From assembly GCA_036852015.1 (NCBI GenBank), contig JAANDG010000581.1, positions 27,199-91,198 of the forward strand: DNA of 64,000 bases. The letters are read 5' to 3'. Shown piece by piece: positions 53,301-64,000 of this stretch; positions within the stretch are counted from its first letter, which is position 1; each line of letters opens with the position of its first letter. Source of the DNA: Pelodera strongyloides. Its lineage: Eukaryota > Nematoda > Chromadorea > Rhabditida > Rhabditidae. The notes below the pieces were generated by a model. The model was not told where the DNA came from. It did not search any database and saw nothing but the letters and a program-made list of their open reading frames with translations. The position numbers were made by a program, and so were the translations under genes.

Positions 53301-56300
53301 TTTCAAGAGCACTCCGCAATAACAAATAGGGCTAAATGAGCTATTCACCTACATGCACATATGATATCACGAAATCCGAAATTAAGCGGACATACCGCAA
53401 AATAGTCAAGGACTAGTATTTAACTACGATTCATTACTTGAACCGCAGGAAATATACAACAAGTTGTATTTTTCAAATGAGGGTCTTAGTTGATGACCAT
53501 GTCTTTTCACAACGTAGTGAAGACCAAACTACCTAGCCTCTTATTCTATATATAGAAAAAAAAGAAACAACAGGATTATTTGGTGTTGTTTATCTGTTCT
53601 AATCATTGAGTTATTGTGAGTTTTCATTTGGTCACGTCAAGAATTTCAGCCACTGTGGATAATAGAAGGCTTATCCAGAGAAAACTGGGCCACCACAGAA
53701 CAGTAAAACAATGGATCGTGATATCATTCGTAGGTTGCAAAAGAGACCTACACCTCACATTTGAGGACGATTGACGACATAACATCTAGCCAATTAGAAA
53801 CATGTGGTTTGTTTGAAATACACAATGTTGGATGTTGGTCAGTTACTCTGCACAAGAGATAGAGAGAGTTAGAGAGAGATAGAGTACAGAGAGAGAGAGG
53901 GCGAAGAGTTACTCAACGGGAGGGTAGAGAGAAACGAGGGATGGAGAATGCTGATGATGCGTGACACGTGCATCAGAAGATAAAGTAAAAACGGCATCTT
54001 CGAAAATTGAGGAGCAGCAAAGGGTGCTGAAACAATAGCTGAAGAGCTATTCGCGCGCCCATTTGGAATTTTGAATGGGTTCCCAAAATCATTACGCCTT
54101 CATTACCCTTTTATGCAAGAATGAGAAGACTTTGTGCCAGGCAATAAAGAAAACAGTGAAATCCGGAGAAAACATAGAAGAAGCCATTAGAATTGTGTCT
54201 TTAAAAACACATATTGGGTGATTTGACTGAAATGTGCTGCTTAGAATGACATGCGTAGGATTGCAATACACACCAATGGAGAAGTGCGAAAAAGACGAAA
54301 TCTAAAAAAATAAGCCGATGAAAAGCGTCTGAACGATGAAACACCCTACAGAACGGCGATAAAGAAGTTAATCTATTAAAGACAATCTACTATAATCCGC
54401 ATACCTCTTTAGCAAGATGTCTGTTTCTCAGGTAGAAATACGCAGCCTTTGGAAGGTCTCCGACGTTCTTATAATCAACGGCCAGACTTGCATATGCTCT
54501 GGCCTCACCGGCTCGGTCCATGCAATCGCGGGCTAACCGAAGATGTCTCAGGTGATACTCAGCGGCTAAAAGCACACTTTCATATATTTTATATCGCTAC
54601 ACAAACATACGCAGTCAATAACTAAGTGTACACATGATATTTGTTATAAATACATGTATTTTGTTGACAGTGTCAATTGTAACAGCGAAATTTACCATTA
54701 ACTCAAGTGAAACAACATCCGCAAAGGAACGCGTATTAAGATCCTTACCAGTGTGATAATCGTGAACAATGGCAGCCGCGTTTGCAAGGGAGAAACAGCT
54801 CTGTGCCTCGGCGAGTTTATCGTGTAGTTCGTAGGCAAGGGACAGGGCAAGCCGGTAGAACTCGATTGCCTAAACGGTTGCATAAGATAGACTGATGTCA
54901 CAAACAAACGCTAACAATAAGATAGTTATAAATAATAGCTAACCTTTTCCATATTTGGCAGAAAAACGTGGGCATTCGCGAGATTCGTGTAAGCTCTTCT
55001 CATAGCATTTTTGTCTCCGAATTGCCGGGCCGTCTCCAAACGCTGAATATATAAAAAGTTTTTGCAAGTTGTAAAAAGTGGCGGTTTTAAATGGTGCTAC
55101 AAAAAATCACCAAGATAAACTATTTCATTAACCAGCCTCTCAAGGACAAAGCAAAGCAAACAAAAAAGTTTAACCAACCTTATGATGATAATAAATAGCA
55201 GTAACATAGTCCCGTAACAAGTAATAAGTGTTTCCTAAGTGACCGTAGATACGACCGCAAGCCAGTTCGTCGTTTAGCTCTTCTGATAGTCGAAGATTTT
55301 CCCTAAAACCAATAGTATATGAACATGCTTTGTAAAGAACAAGGTACAAAAATGTACGATAGGTACGACAAAAATATAACAGTTGACTTACTTGAAGTAT
55401 ACCACGGATTTCTCCAAGTCTTCAGTAAATGGCAGCATTGATGACATGGAAAGGTTATGATTTGAAAGATCGACGTTTGTTGACTTCAGTCGTTTGCCTA
55501 ATTGTTTGCCTCTCATTTGATAAGATGTTCCCAGGTGAAAGAGGGCACGCGCTTCCAACATCTAAAGGAAAAAATTGTTAAATTTGCTGAGAATACGAGA
55601 CCAGGCGTTTTTAAGGTCAAGGATTTGCTACTATCACATGCAAATAATCATCAAACGTTCTGAAGATCACGCGTACTGCCGACACTTAAGTAACATAGTG
55701 AGTATAACGGATAAGACTGAAAATACAAAACAATACCCTATCATTAAGTTGCCTAGCCAGGTCCAGTTGTCTCTCAATGAACATTATAGCATCATTGAAT
55801 CCGCCCAGTGCCTTCCAAGTATTACCAAGATTACCACAGGCCTTCGCTTCGCCAACCTTATCCATCATAACCCTAAAGTATTACAAAATTAATGATTTTT
55901 ACATAGTTACTCTTGTGGTTCCGAACTTGCAGTACTTACGCACGAGTTATTTATCATATTTAATTTGATGATTAACTAAGTTACATATTAAACGACCAAG
56001 GTCATTGCATCCAAAGATAGATACGCTTGAAGAATTGCTCACCGTGCCAGTAGCAAGTCGTTATTGTGATACTCCAGCGCTTTAGAGTAGGAACGAATAG
56101 AGAAGAATGCATTCCCTAGTTGTGAATAGATGGCTGACAGAGTGGTCAGATCCCCGGTACCTACAGAAATCGCCCGTTCCAAGTAGTCGATTCCTGAAAA
56201 TGTACTGGATTACGACCCAAACAAGGGGTCCACGAGTACGGAGGACCCAATTTCCTCCAGGGATCGCGCAAGGTAGCAATTGCAGTTTAGGTATTTTGAA

Positions 56301-58523
56301 CGCGTACCTATTGCGCACATGTGCGACGCTTTTTCGCCACGCTGTAGGCAAGCAACTCAACAGCGGAATTTCGTAAGCTTGTCATGTCACCTTTAGTCAA
56401 GGTTGTTAATTTGGGATAAAGTTCCAGTTTGACTCAATGCTTAATAATCCATTACAAATTGTGACCCACATCCGAAGAGCCACCAAACAAAACTAACAGA
56501 CCCATTTTGATCACGAACTACATGAGACGCTCACAAAATATGACTGCCCTTCAAGATAAACTTCAAGAAGACTATCCTTTAATATTATAATCTATGGCAC
56601 CCCCTACGGATCATTTCAAATTGAAATTTCACTTTCCTACGCTATCGAATAGATTTTATCGGAGAGTTCGCGAAGAGAACAAAAGAAGGAAATCAATTTG
56701 ATCATATCTACGAGATACGATGTGATTAGACGGGAGGAAATATTGTCATTACTAGTGGCAGAAAGAAGGCAAACATTCTTTACCAACTATCAGTAACCCC
56801 TTCCATCCGCTTGTTTTATGTACGCAAAAACATTATAATACATTATTCTTATATTACAGCACCACACATACAGAACAGAATCGAAAAAGATTCTGCATCC
56901 TGAAACCGATGCTCACTTTGTCATTATGTCACGGACAAATCTGGGTTTCGCGGTAAACAAAGAACGAAAGCGAATACGTAAGAAAAATCTACGCAATTGC
57001 AATAGATAAACAAATTTGGAACAGATGATAAGGCAAATAAAAATGTGGTTTAACTTGAAATGGTGACACAAACACCCGAAAAGGCGATAAGCAATATATT
57101 TCGGGCATTTGGGAACATGCTGAACGGATAAATAGACGTACTGAGTTTACAAGGAAAACACGATATAAATCGAATTATAAATGTAGTTAACTCAGCTCAA
57201 GCAAATGAGAACATACTGGAGCAGTTTACGTGTGCCAAGAGTCAATGGGAATAATAAATTACTCGAGTAGAACACAATAAATCACCATATGATCTCAGAA
57301 AAACTGCGTTTGCTTTGGATGGATTTGATTTGGACTAAACCTGTGTTTATTTAAACTCTATCACTCGTAGCTCCCATGTTGCGTTTCCCCGCCCGCTAGA
57401 ACCCCGGCAACTTCTAGGTTCTTTTAAACATTAACGGAATAAAATGATAGTGAGTAACGATTTCCGTTATTTGGAGAATTCTGGTAAACTGACCCTTCTG
57501 AAAGTTGTTTTCTCTGATCTGCCGTTCTCCTTCCCTGGCCAATTGTAAACAGGATGCATCTTCTGCATTCCTCATGCGCCTGTAATTGCAAATAAAAAAC
57601 GTTTAAAAAATAATATTTAATTCCAACCGAAAATATTGCCATGTTAGTCGACGGGAATTGAAAAGTCTCAAAATTGAAGAAAATGCGAAATAAAACTTGC
57701 TGATATACAATATGAATGATCATTAGAAGCAACAAAACGTATATCAATTTTTTTCAAAAAATTGGCGAAAAAAATGAAGATTCTTATGCGGTACAATGAT
57801 AGTAGAAAATGCAATGAAAACACGGTGTACTCAGCCCAATATTGAGACAGAAATGTGCTATCAATTCTGATATTTTTGCATAGATATCACTAAACAGGAG
57901 GAGCTTATCAATTTTCAAGGAACACAAATCGACTTGAGTTGCACATTCCGCGTATTGAAGCCAGCCAGTGGGGTTCGTTTAAATATGACAATCAGGCAAA
58001 ACGGCGGGAACACCCAAATATACGGTAGTACACTATTTGGAGGTCGCTTTTCGCCAGCTGTCCTGGCTGACGATTCCCAACGATAATATTTACCGAAGTT
58101 GCAATAACCTTATTTTAATGATGTTTAAGTACTTAACGGAAATCTTACGAAGGGATTATGTATGATGGGAGGAGATTTTGCATTTAATTTCGCGTTTAGT
58201 ATTTTAAGCAAACTTTTCTACATCTTTGCACCCCAACATCGTTCCAGGATGATGCTAAATAAAATTAAACGGAATAATATTCTAACTAAGTTGTAATATG
58301 AGACAAATTTATATAACTTGAAATAACATTAGTTAACATTCTGAAGTGAAATAGAACTGAAACATAAATAGGAATAAGTGAAATTGGAATAGGAAATATG
58401 CAAAGATTGGTTGTTCAAAGGAAACTTTTCATATTTGTTTTCAAACACATGCGGATGTACATTTTTGATCATTATATCTAAGAAATGACCTCACCATTGT
58501 CCTAGGTTTCCTTTTTCCTCCAT
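48116..58523 (-). CDS. ags-3: GPSM/LGN/AGS-3 protein: TPR domain and four GoLoco motifs, 17 exons, complete
   Basis: Exons (minus): 58495-58523, 57494-57579, 56043-56193, 55737-55872, 55392-55561, 55179-55302, 54944-55042, 54749-54869, 54405-54565, 50977-51066, 50494-50673, 50276-50361, 50119-50198, 49139-49687, 48631-48754, 48375-48526, 48116-48231. The sum, 2454 nt, is divisible by 3 and gives 817 residues. Residues about 16-360 are TPRs of the LGN type (LSAIYSQLGNAFF, GEAKACGNLGNTWKALG, LEARALFHLG). Four GoLoco motifs follow at about 460-478, 691-709, 743-762 and 789-808, each ending in EQR, the arginine finger that contacts GDP on G-alpha. The family binds G-alpha(i/o)-GDP at the cortex and, through the TPRs, partners such as Inscuteable or NuMA/LIN-5. 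At 817 residues it is longer than mammalian LGN/AGS3 (about 680), chiefly from a Ser-rich insert of ~210 residues between GoLoco 1 and 2. The donors at 50119 (GTTGGT) and 49139 (GTAAAG; alternative at 49135) are the least certain. Confidence 0.95.
51067..54404 (-). other. Large GPSM intron (3.3 kb)
   Basis: It separates the TPR exons from the GoLoco half. It contains a GA-rich simple repeat at about 53,854-53,900 and a 164-codon open frame on the same strand (52,854-53,348) without recognisable domains. The flanking exons join in phase 0, and alignment to human LGN leaves no missing TPR, so no hidden exon is needed. Confidence 0.75.
54405..57579 (-). other. ags-3: TPR-encoding exons
   Basis: Eight exons encode the tandem helical repeats. 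Recurrent signatures are A-x-x-NLGN or A-x-x-HLG at the start of helix A and AI/AL-x-x-x at helix B (for example CGRIYGHLGNTYYLLRDY, RRAYTNLANAHVFLP, ARAYASLAVDYKNVG). Exon 55392-55561 carries an insertion of about 30 residues (RGKQLGKRLKSTNVDL...) where vertebrate LGN also has a longer loop. Confidence 0.93.
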
Positions 58524-58550
58524 GTCCGAATACACTCTTCTTAGGTAAGC

Positions 58551-58557
58551 CTGAAAT
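58551..58557 (-). other. Acceptor before the first GPSM exon, possible trans-splice site
   Basis: CATTTCAG on the minus strand lies 27 nt before the chosen ATG (58,521-58,523). The frame is open from the acceptor, so an upstream coding exon is possible. A second ATG (MRNAEDASC) in the next exon is nearer the usual start of vertebrate LGN. Confidence 0.45.
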
Positions 58558-61500
58558 GGAAGTCATTAGATGTACAGATCAAAGTTGGGCATTCTACCAA
58601 ATGTCTTTCATTACTTCGTGTCACAACTTGAAAGAAACCATTTGCAAGCAATAAAGGAAGCTAGAAAGCAGGAGGTATTGCCCATAAATGGACGCAGTAA
58701 TCCATATTTTAAACTAACAACCAAACGAATGGGGGAATAATAGCAAGGAGTAAGACACACATGCTAGACGCACTCAAGAAGGCTGGCTTCTTATGTGATA
58801 TGAATTTAAAAACAACGTTTTCCCATGTGTTTCAGTTTGTCGATTTTATGGTATTCCGATTCTGATGCAGGGGAACAGGGTAGCATCAGAAAAGTATTTA
58901 CAAACGCAACTCTTCACACTAGTGTTGAAAATAGATGAAACAATATGTTTCTATATCATTACAACACTGTTTTGGAGCAAAAAAATTCGGGGGTCCAAGT
59001 GTGAAGGGTTCACGAAAAGATCTCGAAACGAAAAAAACTTTATGTCAAATATGGGAGTTAGGCAAATGTAACTGTGTCAAAACAACACTGTATTAAGTAA
59101 TCATATGTTGCCCAAAACAGCCCTCCATCTTCAAGTTTCTCATGGTTCTCTCACAGTGTGATGCCTTATGGTAATTCGCAACGCTGCAAAGGGCAGTATA
59201 TGAAAAAAGGTATTTTTTTAAACTGTAAACCAAAATACGTTTCGGGGGTTCTAAGCCGGAAAAAATCTAGTCCAGTTTTGTTACAAATAATATGTAACAT
59301 GCTATGTAACATCTTCACAATACATAGCACTTCTAAGGGACCTACGAACAATAAGACAGCCGTACGTATGTTGAGGAGTTGAGGTGATAATAGAATTCTA
59401 GTGGATCATAATACGAGCATTGGAATCGAATGCTGGCTTCATTCGCTCTCAACCATACACTCAAACAGTTCATACGTATGCATAATCTGGAATATTTCCA
59501 ATGTGGATTTTTTTCGCGAACCTACTTAAATCAAAGAACATGCAGGAAAGTCATATTTATCGCAAACGGCCTTGTCCTTCACGTAGAAACGTGAAACCGA
59601 ATCTTGAATTCTGACGCTAAATTTCTTCGGAATTGGGGGGGGGGGGGTGTGACAGCTATACATCCTCGATCTATGTAGTCCAAAAATGTCTCTGTTTGCC
59701 AATTTGCCCGACGTTTTTACCTAACGAGAATGCTTTTTCTTTCGATTGAGGGGATTCGGTGCATACACAAAGGTACTATAGTCATTTGATATTATGACCA
59801 GTGAGAGGACAAAGATATTAACGCCGTGGTGGCGGAGAGAAGGTAGGGTGCCAGAGAAGGGGAAATACTAATGAGTATGCAGAGATTCAGGGATACCAAG
59901 GGGGATATGTGATTAACATGAATCGCAAAAGAGTCCCAGGAATAAAATTTGGTCTACTGAAGCAATGATAGTGCATTGGAAGAACAGGTTGCCATTGAGA
60001 ACACCCAATGGACTTTTTTCGGGAATGCAATGAGCAGGTTTGACAACTTTATGTCTAGTATTAACATCAGCCCTTTGAAGTACGTCAACTTAAACAATAT
60101 GCGTGAAGACTAATTTGAAATGTTCCATCTACGAGTATCGCCGATTTTAATGTGGGCCAGACATATATAGGGCAATGGACTGAGTCCAGTGGGCTCACAA
60201 TAAGACGTAATGAATATTCACGAGGAATTGTAGAACAACCAACGCGAGATCGGAGAAATAGTTACGACACCGATAATATCATGGACAATGAATGATGACA
60301 ACGTTCGTTATTCGATAAACTTCCAAATGTTACGGCCAACACCAATGTAAATAGATACGGAAGCTCGAGAATTATTTTTGCTGAATCATATACGGGTATA
60401 ATCTCCTTGACTAGTTGAACATTCGCGTTATCGTGGAGCAATACTCATTGGTGATAAATAAACAATCAATAATGATTAGGAGGTGTGGTTGAGATATATG
60501 TATTTCCATTCTGAAATTGGAGTAATTTGTTCTAAATTTCCAGCTCTCAGGGTAATGATTTAACGTTTCACAACAGTACCCATAAAATTGTTCACGTATT
60601 ATGGTTATAGTCCAATTCGGTTATGATTTAGTGTGCGCCAGATTTATGTAATCCACATAAAATAATGCAAAAAACTTGGTTTATTTCACGGGAAAATGAT
60701 CTCTTAAATGTAGTATTATTGTTGTAAGCTACTTTATAATCAAGGGACTGCATTGAAGGCTGAGCTACCAAGAGAGGAGGCAGAAGGAGACGATCTGTTG
60801 AAGGGTTACCGTCATTAAAAACTACAAAGGTAGAAATAACAACAGAAAACGAAATGTCAGAAAAAGAAAGATACATTCATTGTGCACGTCATTCTTATTC
60901 AAGTGAATGAAATTTTGGGTTCGATCTTTAGAAAAAATAAGCACAACGTCAAAAATATATGTTACAAAATCTCAAGCAGATTTAGTGTTGCTCATGGTTA
61001 TTCTTAGAATTCGGCCGACGAGGGCGATATGGACTGTTTGCTGCATTTTTTCGCGTGAACATGGTGTGTACGCGGGCAAAGCAAACAGATTGTTCGTGAT
61101 CGTTTGATATCGTGACATGTGCGAGAACAGTCATTGTGTCACAGTGTCGTTCTTTATATTTTTTGAAAGTCGTGAAATTTATCAAGGAACGTGGAAGGAG
61201 GAATATCTTAGGGTCACCTTTTAGATGCTTTAATCACATTTCATCAATAAACTATTATTATAAACACACATCTAAACTGCTTCTTTTAGCCCGGTAACCA
61301 TCATACGAAGACAAAATTCAGGTGTATATTGCGGTTGCGAACATTTTTGCGGAAACGCTCCAGAAATGGCATTTAATCAAAATCTAAGCGTACTGTCTTG
61401 ATACACTCTTTGTTTGACCGTGAATTCATATCCGAGGATTAGCAGACATACAACACAGTTTTTCATCAGTTATTTTTTGGCGTACTTCCTATAGAAAAAA

Positions 61501-62553
61501 TCCTTTGTTATATATATTCTTCAGTAAAAGACATGTTATTAATCAGCGACGACAACCCAACAAGTATCGCGGGAGATATTAGTTTTTCATTCTCAATCGA
61601 ATGTTACTAAAAATCATTTTACTCTTATTGGTTTTTAATTTTTGATTGTTGAGCGTATTATAAGTAGCCAAGTGCTTCAGCGACAATATTCTAATGGGCG
61701 TTTGTGTTGGATGAGAGTAGTAAAGAGGAAAGGAGTCATGGGAAGACAGAACCACTTCGTCCCAAAACACAATTAGTTCACTTCACAAGTCGGACGCTAA
61801 TCCAAAGCTGTCAGGAATCACGAAGCATTTTCCTCCCAACACATATGAGACACGGATCATAGGGAACCGAGAGTAGATAATATATTTATGTAAAAAAAAA
61901 TACGGAACAAAACCTGCATCAGTAAAGCAATAAAATAAGGAAGAAAAGACATGACATTAACATGGCGACATACTTGAACTCTCTCAACGATGTATCATTA
62001 TGAATTTTTCGACAATTTAGTTTCGTCCATTTCAACGTACAGTTAAATAGGTCTAACGTGAAATTTTGGCGAGGCATCTGCATTTGCTTAAAAGAGTCAA
62101 ATCGTTGAGTTAAAAAATAAAAAAAAATAAGATTGGCTTATACCATACGTACATATTATGTCATAGACAACTAGTTGCCCATTCATGAAAGACAGCAATG
62201 CATATTATTTTCCTTTTATCTAAACATTGTCAAAAGCACATTGCACACGAAAGGCGAATTCAAGAACACACAGAGAATTGACAGCAAAATTATATCGAAT
62301 GAGTGCCGTCTTTGAGAGTTGGTGGTGACCAAAGGAGTCGAACAGTCTAACCTAAAATAGAAGCACTTTTACCTCAAAAGTCATACTTCGACTAGCATTG
62401 TATCTCATTGTTCATTCCACACATACAAGTTATGCTCATCGTAAGTAGTTCAGAAATGTATCCGTTTACTCGGGATCGTCCGGTTTCATTTGTTAATTTT
62501 TACTGCACTGGTCTATGTTTATGTTTCAATAAAACTTCATAAGAAGGACTTAC
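58558..62553. other. Between the GPSM gene and the LRR gene; should hold the LRR gene's 3' exons
   Basis: The LRR gene reads leftwards into this stretch, and its last recognised exon ends in phase 2 before any membrane segment, so further exons are expected. A candidate continuing the frame begins about 62,355 (minus strand, after TTAG) and stops after 43 codons, but lacks the expected Cys and membrane segment, so I do not call it. A run of 13 G lies at 59,635-59,647. Confidence 0.45.
59635..59647. repeat. Run of 13 G
   Basis: A homopolymer of 13 guanines, unusual in this AT-rich window and prone to sequencing or assembly length error. Confidence 0.9.
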
Positions 62554-64000
62554 TGTTGAACTGGAAGTTGTACAATTTTCATACCAATTAGAGAACGAGG
62601 ACTAGCCCGATCGCAAATATACAAATTCTTTTCTTTTAGCTGAAATATCCAATATTTGTAAAGTTTAATTCACCAGCGATATTCTCGTTGCACACACAAT
62701 CTGGTAGAGCAAACTAGGCAAGGACCGCGTTTCATAATGAAGATACTACAGTAAAACCAAAATTTACCACATTTGTGGTCCTTATCCACGTAATGTACTC
62801 TTCACTTTTACAATCACAATGGAATGAATTTCGTAGATATACGGAGTTTGCGGGTAGAACGGATAATCTGGACCGGAGCTCCCGACTTAAAGAGTGGATC
62901 TGGTTCCTAAATGAAAAAGAGGGCAGGGTAAAATGTTATTATAGTAAACACAATAATCTCTATTAAACTTTGCACTTTGTGGTCACATCTCACACACATC
63001 CTACGTGCGTACACGGTCTCTTTTTGAATGTGTTATTTGTGAGTCGGTGGGTATCGAGATCAGTGACAGACCCTTTTTCTTTGCCAGTTAGAATGGAGAG
63101 CGCTTTTTAAAGGGTTGATGCTAGAGTCGAAGGAAATAAGTTGGTCTCCTTAGCCTGCATGAAACATGACATACCTGCTTAAGTCGACTGATCTCAGCGA
63201 TGAGATGCACGATGCGTTAACTATGAAATCTGACAAGAAATTTTGCCGCAAATCCAGTGTCTGCAGTCGCGGGAATGGGCACGGCAGGTTATAAGGAACA
63301 GTATCCAGAAAGTTATACGACAAATCGATAATCTAAAACAACATCTTTTTAGAACGTGTATAAGCATAACGTTTTCAAAAAGAAAATAATTGCTGGAAGA
63401 CAAAATTATCTAACCTGTAAATTCTTTAGATTCGCTCTCCGAAACATTCGCAGCATTAAATCAAAGTGTATTGTTCGATTTATAGTCGAAGTGAAGGCGC
63501 GCCGAAGGTACAACTGAACGATTCTTGAAAGTAGCGAAAAGTGATGTATTAGTGATCAAGAAAAGCACATTCATGATCAACATTAGCTTGAATAATATTC
63601 ACACTGAGTCAGATAAAGCACAAGAGCATCTGAGTTTGCCTGCAACTGCGGTGTAGATGGTAGCTTACCTCAGTGAGCTGTGGAGTATGAGTGAGGAAGT
63701 CAACGTCGTCTTCTTTGAGAACAATTTCATTGTTGCTCATATCAAGGACACGCAAATTGGACAGGCCTGAAAATCGTGTAAATATAGTAAAGTATATCAC
63801 TTTGCAGCAGAAGAGTTGGGACTTCTGGACCTAGGTTAATTTGATGGACGACTGATTAATTAACAGATGGACAACGAGCAATTATCTAGCCTTTGAGTGC
63901 TCCCGAATGTAGATTGACAATGTAATTGGCCGAAATATTCAGCGTGTGCAGCGAGCTGTGTGGAACATCACCGAAAAGCGATCCCTTGGGAAGGTCTTGG
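62554..64000 (-). CDS. Leucine-rich-repeat cell-surface protein, TPBG/WAIF1-like, partial
   Basis: Exons (minus): 63891-64000 (cut by the window edge), 63669-63766, 63415-63513, 63175-63332, 62768-62906, 62554-62639. All phases agree. The protein runs LHTLNISANYIVNLHSGALK, LSNLRVLDMSNNEI, LTELYLRRAF, LKNLQIIDLSYNFLDTVP, LQTLDLRQNFL, LRSVDLSRNQI, then a C-terminal LRR cap (FHCDCKSEEYITWIRTT ... YICDRASPRSLIGM). The cap and the extended insert between LTELYL and LKNLQ (INRTIHF...) match the layout of trophoblast glycoprotein, which antagonises Wnt signalling at the plasma membrane in vertebrates. Cys residues of the CxC and next pair are seen; the last cap Cys and the membrane segment would be in exons I did not find. 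N-glycosylation sites NIS, NRT and NAS suit an extracellular protein. The orthology is from memory of the family; a different LRR-TM receptor is possible. Confidence 0.85.
63767..63890 (-). other. 124-bp intron with a GC donor (GC-AG)
   Basis: The upstream exon must end at CTCAAAG to keep phase with GCCTGTCC after TTTTCAG. The next bases are GCTAG, and the frame meets TAG at once if not spliced. No GT lies before that stop. A GC-AG intron or a sequence error at the donor are the options. Confidence 0.65.

Noticed and set aside
52854..53348. 164-codon open frame inside the large GPSM intron, minus strand
   Set aside because: Hydrophobic and aromatic composition is what a T-rich strand gives by chance; no domain, no homologue recognised. 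Roughly 0.2 such frames are expected by chance in a window this size, so it is not strong evidence.
62230..62355. Candidate last exon of the LRR gene
   Set aside because: Phase fits, but the 43 codons lack the expected final cap Cys and a membrane segment, and the acceptor is weak.

Overview
The window is animal nuclear DNA, most likely from a nematode. It is AT-rich, its genes are split into short exons with GT..AG introns, and two of the four genes found begin directly behind a strong TTTCAG acceptor with a very short leader, as trans-spliced nematode genes do. The strongest clue is an aristaless-type homeobox gene. Its tail after the homeodomain (RSSSHPY, then GDNAY, then [10 protein letters not shown]) matches C. 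elegans ALR-1 as I remember it. I cannot name the species. All four genes lie on the minus strand. I built the exon models by hand from splice sites, open frames and phase.

Layout: (1) 265-4480, a six-exon gene for an unrecognised small membrane protein with a signal peptide; one of its introns holds a ~640-bp foldback element. (2) 4.5-11.9 kb, no convincing gene. (3) 11.9-16.4 kb, a composite satellite: 135-bp tandem units plus two copies of a ~475-bp block with GC-rich hairpins. (4) 16.4-22.7 kb, gene-poor, with an ATCGAT-rich tail, a GC-rich inverted-repeat element (20.25-20.52 kb) and three identical 60-bp tandem units (20.63-20.81 kb). (5) 22.7-27.5 kb, the alr-1/Arx-like homeobox gene. 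(6) 27.5-46.3 kb, about 19 kb with no recognisable exon; it carries perfect palindromes and a local cluster of CCAATTG words, and may be regulatory DNA of the homeobox gene. (7) 46,347-47,181, a non-autonomous hAT transposon with an intact 8-bp target duplication. (8) 48,116-58,523, a complete 17-exon gene for a GPSM/LGN/AGS-3 protein (TPR domain plus four GoLoco motifs; 817 residues in my model). (9) 62.55-64.0 kb, six exons of a leucine-rich-repeat gene resembling trophoblast glycoprotein (TPBG/WAIF1), cut by the right edge; its 3' exons should lie between 58.6 and 62.5 kb but I did not find them.

The genes do not form one pathway. The homeobox gene is a developmental transcription factor. 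The GPSM protein links G-alpha(GDP) to spindle orientation or receptor-independent G-protein signalling. The LRR gene is probably a cell-surface protein. The most notable non-gene structures are the composite satellite, the hAT element, and a 14-bp stem predicted to form across a splice donor in the first gene.
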